Below, one piece after another: positions 10,555 to 21,077 of a DNA stretch of 64,000 nucleotides. The stretch is taken from contig JADNRY010000286.1 in the NCBI GenBank assembly GCA_015501585.1, positions 1 to 64,000 of the forward strand, written 5' to 3'. The stretch's first letter is position 1, and every line of letters begins with the position of its first letter. The notes beneath the pieces were generated by a model. It was not told where the DNA came from, did no database searches, and saw only the letters and a program-made list of their open reading frames with translations. Position numbers and translations under genes: made by a program. Source of the stretch: Rhodocollybia butyracea (taxonomy: Eukaryota; Basidiomycota; Agaricomycetes; Agaricales; Omphalotaceae).

Positions 10555-12227
10555 ATGTCACGTACCACTTCGTTTATTATGAAGCACTCGAACATGGCCG
10601 AAAGGTCTCTGAAACTTCCGAGAGTCCCCCTCCTCAAGGGGAAATCGAATATAGAGGAATGGAAAGACATGGTCATCCAAACACTCGAAGTCCACGGTCT
10701 TGAAGGCTATGTTCAAAGAGAAGTCCCCGAACCTGCGGACCCTACCGTACGGGGACATTGGAAGTGTAGCCGAGCCAAGGTCTATTCACTTATCAAAAGA
10801 TCCATTCCACTCATCCATTCCACTCTTGAAACGGCTGGATGGAACCGTTCCACAGACTCGGGGGACCCGAAGGCTCTGTACGACCTTATCCAGCGAGTCA
10901 TTCCGAGTGTGTCTGCAAATGCAACTACAGACATAGTGACGGAATTAGGTGCTACTATGGCATTAATTGATATGTGTCATCCTCCCGACAAGCTGATCCC
11001 GTTCGATGGCGATAAGGCTCAGTTGGAAGACTTCTGCATGCGTCTGGGTGATTCCGTTGAGCTAGAATCCGATTGGAGATGGGCTTGCTCATTCCTAAGT
11101 GCGGTGAAAGCGGGATTCCTGACGCTGAGCCGCGAGCCCGATACCTTTCCACCTCATAAGACCTACCCACGCTTACGACCCATGGCAGCGTGTGGGCCCG
11201 AGGGGTGGGCTTGGACCATTATCAACTTGGGGGAGGCTATAATGGCCCGGGCTCCCACAGATGGAAGAAGTCAATTGAGCCATAGGCCCAAGGTTACGGA
11301 TGTTAAAGCCACTAGCTCGGATAGCCTCTTGGCTTGTGATGCCTTCTGCCTCGTTTGGTTCTCCGGTCGAACGGTCCACGGTGAGGCCGACTTGCGAGAG
11401 TGGTGGATCCGCTGGGTAAACTTGCGTCGAAAGAGCTACCTGCCAGGGTCCGCACAAGCGACGGGTAGCCAGATGACCCCATACCACCACTTGGACCGTC
11501 AAGCCACTTCACGAGTGACGACTGCATGCGGCTCGCTCTAAATTACTATCTCCGAGCTACCACCCCACTACTGTTATTCACTGAGTACAGTGCTCGACAG
11601 CATATAGCCGCATTGTCCTTCGTCTCCGGCATTTTGCTTGTTGAGGACAATGATGTGGGTCTGCAGGAGGCGGCATATCTTGTTCAAGCCTCTGCCCAAA
11701 TGCTGGACCCCTTTGAACCCGCGACGTATATGTCATACTGGCACGGCGGCCCATTCGCGGGTCCTGGAGCAGACCTTCTGGCCGCTACCTTGGATGCGAT
11801 AGAAGAAGCCGTGGAATCTAACACGCTGACTGGAGCTTCTTGCCTTATATCTTTCTTATATGCTATCTGCTCGACTCGCCATAGGAAACTGTACTACGAC
11901 AATCGACCCGGAAACCCTGCCACCCCCGTCAAAAAGATAAACCCCGACAACCCCTTCGTTGGGCTAGTATACACCCTCGTTAGCGAGCCTGGGCCGACAT
12001 TCGCGCTGTGGGAACAATCTGTTGACTTGAATCTACAGAAAACATACGATTGGCTGCGTGATTTGCCTCCAACCACGGCTGGTTTCAACATAGCAACCAA
12101 TGTGCTAGGCCTAGGTAGCTCTGTCTGTAACCTGATGCGCCAACTCACGCACCACTGCCTGGTAACCCATCGCACAGTTCCCCCGCCTTCACTCCGCAGC
12201 TACTTCACTGTGAACCCCTCACATTAG
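10555..12227 (+). pseudogene. Gene A copy 2, single frameshift
   Basis: The frame is open from the conserved ATG at 10555 (MSRTTSF) to about 11478. There a base is missing in the ATGACCCC-ATACC stretch compared with copy 3 (ATGACCCCGATACC). The rest continues in another frame to the stop at 12227, ending SLRSYFTVNPSH. A 65-nt leader intron runs from GTAAGT at 10486 to CTGCAG at 10550, with the branch motif CTGAC. The start at 10555 is preferred over the upstream ATG at 10444 because the intron separates them and the ATG after the intron is shared by other copies. A single base decides its status, so an assembly error could make this an intact gene. Confidence 0.8.
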
Positions 12228-14640
12228 CATAATCGAGGCCCAACTCGGTATCCAAGCGAGGTCAATCATTCTTTGTACTACTGTAATTGTTCTTTCCCTT
12301 TACTTTGTATGTTCTGTAAACTACTTTCCCGCTTCGTTAATTATAGCACGCAATTGATTCTCGTTGTGATCTTGAGTCAGTGATTTCCAGCCTTAGCACA
12401 GTTGGTTTGCAACTATGTAATCTTCTTTACATGAAGCAAATTACCTGTAGCTAGTACAAACCTTGAGTGATTAGAGCTTTTTCACGAGCATAACCTACTA
12501 GTGCCAATCTATTGACAATAGATTCCTCGATTGCTTTTTCTCTAGCACTGCAATGCCAGCTAGGAAAAAAAATTCCAACCTAGCTACCACAGGTTAGGAT
12601 GGCGTGTGCGATTCAAAATGTTGACATAGAAATGTAGATAAACGAAGTGAATACTACAGGTCATCAGAGGTAATCAGTAGGGAGGGGTGATGTGGTGACT
12701 CGAGGCTCGTTGTAGTCAAGTTGTAGTAAGAACAACTTCGTATTAACCGGTGATCTAATATATATGGAGATGTCCAAGCAGGAAATATATCACCAGATAC
12801 TACGGTGGATATATCACTCAAGTACCACTGAGAATACATGTCCAGCTTGCGCTGGATCCCAGAGGTCAAAAAGGACCGATCCAGTTGTGGAGAAGATCCG
12901 GTAAACACTCTGAGTTCTTTTCTCTGCCAGTGGGCCTCTATTTCATTTGGTTATGCGAATCAATGCTCCAAAGCCACTAACCTAAACTTTGATTGCAACA
13001 GTAGTCAACAGCTCTATCTGAACTTGCCAGTACATGCACCAACGCCAAAGCACTGAGCAGGTCATTCCTATAAGGTCGGTTTTCATCATTTAATGTACTT
13101 TGTGATCAAAATACATTGATTCTACTGACCTGACGTACTTTGAGCGAGTATTTCTACTGCATGTATGTACATGTCTCTCTGTGTTCTTCTTCTTCTGTAC
13201 TTGGGGCTTGACTTGGGGCAAACTTGGGGTCACATCTTGTTCCTTTATCCTACATTATTTGCTGGTGCTCTAGTCCTTACTAGCTCTTATTTCTTTTACT
13301 GGTTATGCATAACTGATCATTAACTTTCATTAACTTTCACTAGCACTGGATTGACTTCATTTGAGTGCAGATAAATGATAAGATCCGACGGATGGCAAAG
13401 TCACGTGCGAAAACAAGTTATGAGCGCCAAAGTCGCGTCGCGTACCAGGAAGTGAGCAAATATCACTATCACATTTCTAAATAGATGCATTGATCCCTAG
13501 TATGGATCGCTAATCAGCTGTGAATACTATATCTGGATAGATGTAGTTGGATTGTAGTATCTTACAGGGAAACTATACATATTATCGGTGTTGAAGCCTG
13601 TCCTTGATTCTTGCAAAGAGATGATGGCTGCTGAATACTTCATCCATTGTCTCATCTAGCCGTCACTGAGATTGATTTGGCTGAAACCTTGAAGACCTCA
13701 AAGAGAAAGCCACCGCTTTTAATGCTCTCCCTTTATGTTTGGGCAGAGCTCAGATGGCCGATTGGGTCAAGGTCTCCCAAGCGCTAGCTGTAAAAATACA
13801 AGCCTGTGAGCTCACTGACGAGGTTGAAGAGACCTTTCCAGCTGTGTGGAGAGTTATTGGGGAGGCTTGTAATGCCACCGAGACATAAATTGTAACAATA
13901 TCGGAAAATAAGCACATACAAACTGCCCACGGCTTGCGAGTCAGGGAACATTGTAAACACTTGTAGCATAAGCGGTGGTGGTACTGCAAGAAGTCCGACT
14001 CTGTGCAATGGGATGCAACTGATACATGAGAGTGAAGAATGCGAGCAATGAGCATAAAACATTTCGAGAGCAAACGAGCCCAATACTACCAAGTTGGGGC
14101 AGCATGAGCAGCATCGGCAGCGGCTGCTACATGCTGTATCTGCCGGGCTTTGGCCCCGGAGCGACACGAGCAATCAACATAAGAGGAGTGCTTGAGCCAT
14201 TCCGAGTGACGGGTGTTTCTTCAACGACGGCGCTATCTTGCTGCCGGAGAACAAATCGCGCGAGCATGTGACAATCATGTGCTCCGGCGCTTAATCGTTC
14301 CGTTGGATCATTATCTATCTCTGCCTGTCAGTATCTAATTATGGCATCTGATAGCATCTAATGCACACCTAGTCAGAGTCAAAAGACTAGTACATGCTTT
14401 TGAATGTCTATAATGCCAACAAAGTACACAAACAAAGTACATTTTTTGATGTAAAGTAGGATGTACCCGAACACCGAAGTACGATCAATAGGCCTCTTTA
14501 AATGATGAAAACCAACGTCATACATTCCTGTACTATATATTATTCCATAACTGATAGGGATTGATTGCTTTTTTCTAGATGGCTCGTAAGTACTAAGTAT
14601 ACGGTCCTGGACCACTTTATGAATCAATTTGAAAGATAAG
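12228..14640. other. Long spacer without recognisable gene
   Basis: No gene is convincing on either strand. Short open frames at 13750-14270 and 14379-14870 overlap on opposite strands and match nothing I know. This spacer separates gene A copy 2 from SUN copy B2 and is longer than at the other pairs, so an insertion that I cannot delimit is possible. Confidence 0.45.
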
Positions 14641-14653
14641 TTATATCGACCGT

Positions 14654-14671
14654 AGAGAGAGAGAGAGAGAG
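14654..14671. repeat. GA dinucleotide microsatellite
   Basis: A run of alternating AG lies in the 3' flank shared by the SUN copies. The other copies have only short AGAGAG here, so it has expanded locally. Confidence 0.8.
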
Positions 14672-14982
14672 GACAAAATGCAGATTGAGCCAACTTGTCC
14701 ATGCGAGAAAGAGAAAAAAGGCATGCAGTAGTGGGTGATACTAATCGAGCAGCAAGCAAGCGGTGACAGAGAGAGAGGGACAGTATGCAGATATGCACAG
14801 TAAGTATTTCGCAGGACAACCACAACCCAGACAGGCGTAGGGGAAGGGATACACCTATACGAGGCAGCAATTGAAGAACCAGAACAATAAGACAAAGAGG
14901 GAATACAAAAGCAATAAAGAAACGTGAATGATTGTAGCCTATGTGTAGGAGAAAGGGGTAAAAATAACAAAAGAGTTAGTCG

Positions 14983-16362
14983 TTACATTTCGTTGGATTG
15001 GTTGTCAACTCCTGGACCTTCCACCGTCCTATAAACCAACCGCCATCTCCTCCGCCAACGGTTCCGGCACCTCCCCCAACCTCCATCCATCCACCCACAT
15101 CCTATAAACACGTATTCCCATCCCCAATTACTCCTCACACTCAACACCACAATCCCAAAATCAACCCTCAACTCTGTAATCTCCAGAAGCACAGGAAACG
15201 TATGCACGTACTTCGTCTCGTATATGTTATACGCAAGCGACGCGCTGCGGATGTACATAGGGTTCTTCGGCAGCGTCGAAGGATAGAAAGGCTCGTTCTC
15301 GTCTTTCAAACCCACCTCCCCTCTCCCTTCGTTCCCTAACCTACTGCCTCCTCGACTCCTTCAACCACTCCCTCACCTTGACATTAAATCTTGCACGTAT
15401 GTTGAAACAGCAAGCGCTACAACGGCTTGACCCTCTTGGCCTCTAAAATGCTAGCATAACCTATTCGAGTTGCCAGGATGTAACGCCGAAACTGGAGATC
15501 GACCCACGGCGTACCCAACGCCTTGATCATCCCGAGGACCTGGCCACCGAAGCTGGTGGGACGGAGTTCGTAGGTGTCAGAAGTTAGGTGTGGGATAATG
15601 TGTGCACAGTCGGAGTGCAAAGCGTAATCTGGATGTGCAAACGTATCTTTGGGTACAAGGAGACGCTGTCATTGACAAGGAGGGTAATGAGAGGTAATAT
15701 CGGTGCCGTTGGAAGATTTGATGATTAAGCCTTTTCGGGAGGTGGAGGAGGTGGTGCTCTCGTTGGCTTTGGTGAGTACGTTCTTGCTGACGTCGAGAGA
15801 TTTTACTCGACTGACTTAAGACGTTCCTCGAGGGCTTCTTCGTCACTACCGTTACGCGGGCAGAACCGGAATTGTAGCCGAATATTCCATTATCCTTTTA
15901 TTACTGACGATACAGCAAGCAAGCCTATATGAGACCGGGCCAAGAGGAATCTTCGGTAGTAGGTGTATCGAAAGGCGCTGACTGCTTTTCCTAATGCTCG
16001 ACCACCAAGATGGAACAGGAAGAGACACCAGAAACGAAACTTCATTGGGTTGGCCGATTTCTGGATCTTCGGGGATAGCATCAAGGTTTAGGGAGTGTGA
16101 GTTGTTGAGAGAATTGTCCGCTGGAGCTTGGGACTCAGTACTCGAGTGTTATGACTGTTGTCGTCGAAGGCTCGATGGGATGCAGAAGCATGCTAGAAAA
16201 AGCTATTAGTAGGCGAAAAAAAAGGATTAATATTACTTGCCTCTGCTTCTCGTCTTCTCTCTCGGCGGCCTGGTAAATTCCACTAGCAAGGTTGACAGCA
16301 TGTGCAGGCAGAAAGAACGCGAAACTCAGAGCAACAAAGGTGAATCTATGTTGAATTGGCAA
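14983..16362 (-). pseudogene. SUN-domain protein, copy B2, short form, disrupted
   Basis: The first exon starts at the ATG at 16362 (MPIQHR) with a hydrophobic leader (VALSFAFFLPAHA), then NLASGIYQAAE. A donor GTAATATTAATCC follows near 16240, with an acceptor near 16200. The membrane segment (about 15900-16080) is damaged, then come coiled-coil remains (about 15790-15850) and a SUN domain with PHLTSDTYELRP near 15580, PKNPMY near 15270 and TFPVLLEITEL near 15190. Frame changes occur in the middle and near the end. The gene is about 1.4 kb, shorter than copy B5b, because the second N-terminal segment (FSLNQLMNLAQAAIQ) is absent. The product would be a nuclear-envelope SUN protein if it were intact. 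Confidence 0.7.
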
Positions 16363-16381
16363 CGAATTGGAGTAATCGAAT

Positions 16382-16440
16382 GGGCGCCAAATATGACGTA
16401 GCTGATATTTTGATAAGCCGCTATCTTATCTCGATCTAAT
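16382..16440. promoter_or_regulatory. Conserved 5' element of SUN copy B2
   Basis: GGGCGCCAAATATGACG is followed by GATAAGCCG and CTTATCTCGATC just upstream of the B2 start at 16362. It is the same arrangement as in copies B1, B3b and B4, with the right half of the palindrome lost. Confidence 0.4.
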
Positions 16441-16499
16441 AGATACACGCGTAAAGCCATACTCTCAAAGAGAAAGTATACTAGGACAGGGATGGTAGC

Positions 16500-17110
16500 A
16501 GTGCTACTAGCTATATACTGTCTAAATCGACGTCTTTTCTTTGACTCGACCAGCTTTGAATAGCCTCGTGAATGAATTTGTAGAAATTGAAACTCAGTCA
16601 ACGTTGTATACTACGGACTGAGTTAGATACCTAGATAATGTAACGTTAGCAGTAGTACTATAAGTTATTGTCAGTGTTTATACGTGAGGTATAGGCAAAA
16701 TACTTTGCTCACCTCAGTCAACGTTGTATACGGACTGAGCTAAGGGCGTCTAAGGAATATATATAGAGGCAAGACTGTAACGTGACCGTAAGCGAAGGTA
16801 CGCGTTCGAGGTGTTTATACTGTACAGTCCAACAGAAATTGGTGGTAATAGTGAGGGTAATAGTGAGGCGAATCGTGATTAGGCAAAGTGCACCGCCAAG
16901 TAAAATTTGTGGATGAAATAGAAATTCCGGAACAATTCTTGAATGGGTTCGAAAGTCGTTACTGATAGAACATGTTCTGGAAGTTTCCGGGAAGGAAGGA
17001 AGTTTAGTGGCGTAAAACAGGCTACGGGAGGGACCCACACACTTAGAAGACGAGTGTCATCGCCAGTATAGATTGTGGCGTAGGTGAATTGAGACGGCGG
17101 CAGGAGGAAT
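16500..17110 (-). other. Conserved module segment C, copy 2
   Basis: This segment matches 8830-9470 in order (AGAACATGTTCTGG near 16970, GATTGTGGCGTAGG near 17070, GACGGCGGCAGGAGGA near 17095). It is interrupted at its right end by the hAT-like element at 17112. No stable reading frame is shared with the other copies. Confidence 0.4.
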
Positions 17111-17111
17111 C

Positions 17112-17608
17112 TTAGTGCTGGGTGATGAACCCATATGTTAATAACATTCGTCACAAATAACACGTTATTAACCGTTATTTAACGTTAATAACAGACCAAG
17201 GGTCTGAAGTCCATGTTATATACCTGTTATTGGCCCTGATACACTGGGAGATCCTGGGAGGTACATACACTGAGCCTTGACACTTACCGTGCCTACTGGT
17301 ACAGTCTGGAGTACGATGGTATCATCTGGTCTGGCCCCACTTGATATGTAAGGGGCATCAGCCCTGGAGTCTGGAGTATCAATGGTAGGACTGTTACAGA
17401 TAATAACCTATAATAACACGTTAATAACGCGTTAATAACCTGTTAATAACGCGTTAATAACCTGTTAATAACATGTTAATAACTTTTTTTTTCTCGGCGC
17501 TACGCGCCGATTACATAAGACAATAACATGTTAGTTACTTTGTTCGGGAGGGCCCAAGCCCTTTCACAGTTATTAACAGCCAGGAATAGCATTATCACCC
17601 AGCACTAA
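17112..17608. mobile_element. hAT-like MITE with GTTAATAAC subterminal array
   Basis: The terminal inverted repeats are TTAGTGCTGGGTGAT (from 17112) and the complement ending at 17608. The left flank GGAGGAATC and right flank GGAGGATC look like an 8-bp target duplication with one extra A. Segment C of the other module copies has a single GGAGGATC at this place, so this is a recent insertion. Inside are many GTTAATAAC/GTTATTAAC motifs, including an 11-bp-period run at about 17410-17485. There is no coding capacity. Confidence 0.75.
17410..17485. repeat. 11-bp tandem repeat, unit NNGTTAATAAC
   Basis: About six consecutive units share GTTAATAAC and differ only in the two variable bases (CG, CC, CA). 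The run ends in a poly-T stretch. The motif also occurs in both orientations near the element ends, so it may be a transposase-binding array. Confidence 0.85.
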
Positions 17609-17619
17609 GGAGGATCGTG

Positions 17620-19930
17620 CTCCGGGGTTCCAAACGAGTCCACAAGCACTTAGTCGATTGGTAAGGTAAGATCCCATCAAATAGAGGAAGAACCACCGGG
17701 AATAGCGGGAAACGCTGCGGCTCTGGAATGACGATACCAACCCATTTGGGTATTTTTATTCCGAGTTGAGGAGTCGATGCTCAACTAAATCCCGTCATTT
17801 TTATCAATCAACTTGCGATTGTAACGACAAATTTGTTGAAAACTTGAAGAAGCAAAGGGGCACGTTCTTCAGGCTTCCATTATATAATTATAGTCTTGGA
17901 CAGTTTCTTGTCAGGTCGAATAAGTACCTAGAGGTGGTATGAGCAGTCACTGTATCAATCATACAATGCGGGAGCAATCTCCGCAACGACGCGAGTGAAG
18001 AATGAGACTTGAGTGCCTGCTCTCGTATAGGGCCATCTGGCCCTTATCTACCTTCGTGATTGCTATTTTGCAAGAGACAGACTTGTATTGCTCTCGAGGT
18101 GAACTTTCCGACTACGATTTCCTGCGCGTGTTACACGTGGCCCGCACACTCACAGCAAAATATATCTGTACATACACGAACAATACCAGACATGGTAATA
18201 ATCTCAGCTTAAAGTTTAAGCTTATACACGCAAGTTGAGCCGCGTCAGTATATAACAAAGATATCATCGACCGCTTAATAAGGCGAGATGATTGCCATAG
18301 ATTGGCAACTTGGCAAGCGAGGAATAGCATAAACAGAGCTGCTCGAAGTCATGATAAAATACTGGCGAGATAGATCTTAGAGATGATATAGCACAATATC
18401 CAAGTTGAAGCATTGTGCCTTCTGTACTCGCCCGTCCGAATCAGCTCAAACCCTCTTTTGCTTGGCCAAATGCGACCACTGCATGTAATATAGGTGGAAA
18501 TTCAAGTCAAAAGGCTTGCATTAGACCAACACTCGCACTGGGCTTTGGAGGCTTGTAACGCCTTGTGACGCATCCGAAGCACCTCTGAAATACTGAATGC
18601 TAATGGGAATACATTCGGTGATCATGAGGTACGATGATTATATCCTGTTTTAGGCTCAGAAACGGCGTTTGTAGCTGGCTTCCAAGGTCTTTTATGAAAC
18701 AGGCGCTGCTTCCTCTTCTTTTGATGGGATCGAATCGACCTGTCTCTCGTTCCAAACGCCACCTTATTGGAGACGTAACTTGTGCGATGTCAATGCTCTG
18801 GATGGCGGTGTTAACTGATGATGAAGAGATGCTGCCATTATTGAGATAGATTGAGACTAGGTGGTGAGTTGTAACGAGAGCCGGGTGAGTCTAGTCTCCC
18901 ATAGGCAGACTCGTAACACACTGACGATCCATACGGATGTGTGTGTTTAGAGTCTGCTAGTTCTTCCCACGGGTCAATGCAGCTGTCCGAAATTACAGCA
19001 CAGCCACAGCAAACGCGTGCGTGTTTATCTCGCAGCGACGGGATTTTTCCTGTGTATTTCTGACGCTACATCAATTGTAATGAAAACCTTTTACTTTTGT
19101 AGACTAATTGAAGTATAAAAAGCTTGAAGCTAGAAAACGTTCAGTGAGGCGGCAAATTGCCGGCAATGTCGTCTCACGTGCCCCAGCATACGGATCGACG
19201 GCCCGCCATGTGGCGGTGCTCTGCAAGCGCTACGCGCCTACTATAGGACTGAAAACAGTTATCGCGCGATACGAGCCGAAGACCAGTTGGAATAGATAGA
19301 GTGTTGCCAAGATATGAGGGATTATTTGATGGAAAGAAATAATGAATCGATGCGGCCTAGTCGATGACTGCGAAGCAAATGTCAAGATGACGACCAACAT
19401 GATAACGGAAGTGGTGATACTTGAGAATTCTGTGTCGATATTGCTCTTCAACGGAAAATACCTGTAATGAGAGTAATACGATCATTAGATCTCTGTCATG
19501 CCAAACTTCGTGAGACCCATTGAGCAGGATCAAGAAAAGCTCAGAATCAAAACAAGCACCCATCCCAGCAACACATTCCCTTCGGGAAATGACTGTGAGG
19601 GCAATAGGGGCTTGCTAAAAAGCGACGCGCTCGACATATGAGAGAGTCGCCCGATAAAATCAGCAAGTGATTGATCATGGACATTGAATGTATTCTGAAT
19701 GAATTTATGAAATTAATGAAATTAATGAGCGCGAGTGAAGTCAACAGCGACGTCGGAGTGGTCCGAGAGGAATGAAATAGGGGTATTGATGATCACCCCA
19801 GATGTCAGATGTGATAAATCAACTAAGAAGAGGTGGTTGGATTGTGCAGACATTTTCGATGAGTATTCTTATTATCTGGCACGGGGGCCCCTCCCTCGCA
19901 TCGTTCCGCAAAGTGGTCTTGTGTTTACAC
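17620..19930. other. Spacer without recognisable gene
   Basis: No gene is supported on either strand, only short frames with no family signature. The end near 19880-19930 shares the CCCTCGCATYGT block with 27640. Confidence 0.45.
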
Positions 19931-20089
19931 GATTCACGGCCGTAATATGCATAAAATAAAATGTGAGAAATTATAAGAGCTTCTCAATCAATCCGAGTCA
20001 CTGATATCCTGTCTTCCTTCCTTGTTATCATTATACTGTCCCCACTGCTGGGTAACCTCTGGTGACCTATAGTGGGTCCAAAAAATCTA

Positions 20090-20400
20090 GTTATTTTTAA
20101 ATTCCCCAAGCTAGAAGGGTGACAGCCCCTAAGGGCCGCATAAGGGTAAACAAGGATTGATGGTAAAAGCCTGAGTTGCGTTTCTAAACTTCCTTATTTT
20201 AACCCCCTTCTCCCTCTTTTAAATCTCGTTTCTAAACCTCTTCGAATTCGCTTCGCTCGACATTTAATCAATTTATGCAAGAGTGTTGTATACTGCGCTC
20301 CAGCATGACAACTGAGTGCTTATTTAGTGTTATGTATGTTATGTGCACTGTGCACAGGACTAAGCCTGGAGTCACTTGGAAGCTAAGTGGTATACATCAT
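20090..20400. repeat. Spacer repeat R3, copy 1
   Basis: Ordered landmarks (GGGTGACAG, CCGCATAAGGGTA, CGTTTCTAAACCTCTT, TTATGCA, ACTGAGTGCTTAT, GTTATGTGCAC) recur at 28140-28385. It is non-coding and part of the repeated module upstream of gene A. Confidence 0.65.
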
Positions 20401-20579
20401 GATATACATATCATGGTACAGATCTTACAGCTCAATCACCAATCAACGCCGCGATTGAGATACCATGGCAGAAAGTACTTACGTCAGTTGTATGTATGTA
20501 GTCCGAGCAACATATAATCTAGGTGCTGTAATGTATTTATTGTCGGACTTTTGTCCTTGGAGGTTAAGCTGTTAAGTAC

Positions 20580-20885
20580 ATATATCCGGGAGATCTGAAT
20601 GGGCATGGTAGGCTATGACAGCGCGTTATCCTATTTACATCCACCAGATGGAAGCCTGCCTAGAAATGTTTTCCGCATCAATCTGAACCTGCCATAGAGG
20701 ATACCTTAGTCAATATTCAATGCAAGTTGGCCTTAGGGCCTCCTGATGAACTGTATGTTATCATACCAAGATTGGGATGGATATCATATGCATGGAGTGC
20801 ATAGGGGGTCAGGTTTGCATACTGGACGTCGCTGTGGCGGTGGCATCTCGACGGTATAGGAGATCAAGTTAACCACGTTTGTAAG
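20580..20885. repeat. Spacer repeat R2, copy 2
   Basis: This block matches 540-850 in order, including GATGGAAGCCTGCCTAGAAA, AGAGGATACCTTAG, TGATGAACTGTATGTTATC and GCATACTGGACGTCGCTGTG. It lies directly upstream of gene A copy 3. Confidence 0.65.
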
Positions 20886-21025
20886 TACTAGATTGCAGAT
20901 AGTGCACGACTGGAGGGAAGTTTTAATGGGATCCGCTGACCACAGAGCTCCAAGTCCCTTAGTTCGACTGACAAGAATTTTTGGCCAAATAAACCTTACG
21001 GGAAGTCACCCACAGAATCGAACCT

Positions 21026-21033
21026 TATAAATA
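21026..21033 (+). promoter_or_regulatory. TATA box of gene A copy 3
   Basis: TATAAATA is in the conserved setting and is followed by AGAATCAGTCTCTGTACACT. It is 100 nt before the leader intron donor at 21126. Confidence 0.6.
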
Positions 21034-21077
21034 TCCAAGAATCAGTCTCTGTACACTAAAAGACAAATGCCATCGCG

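Noticed and set aside
14379..14970. Hydrophobic minus-strand frames beside SUN copy B2
   Set aside because: They come from low-complexity CT-rich 3' flank. The matching flanks of other copies do not keep the frames.
17410..17485. Possible CRISPR-like array
   Set aside because: The units are 11 bp with only two variable bases and no spacers. The run lies inside a MITE in a fungal genome.
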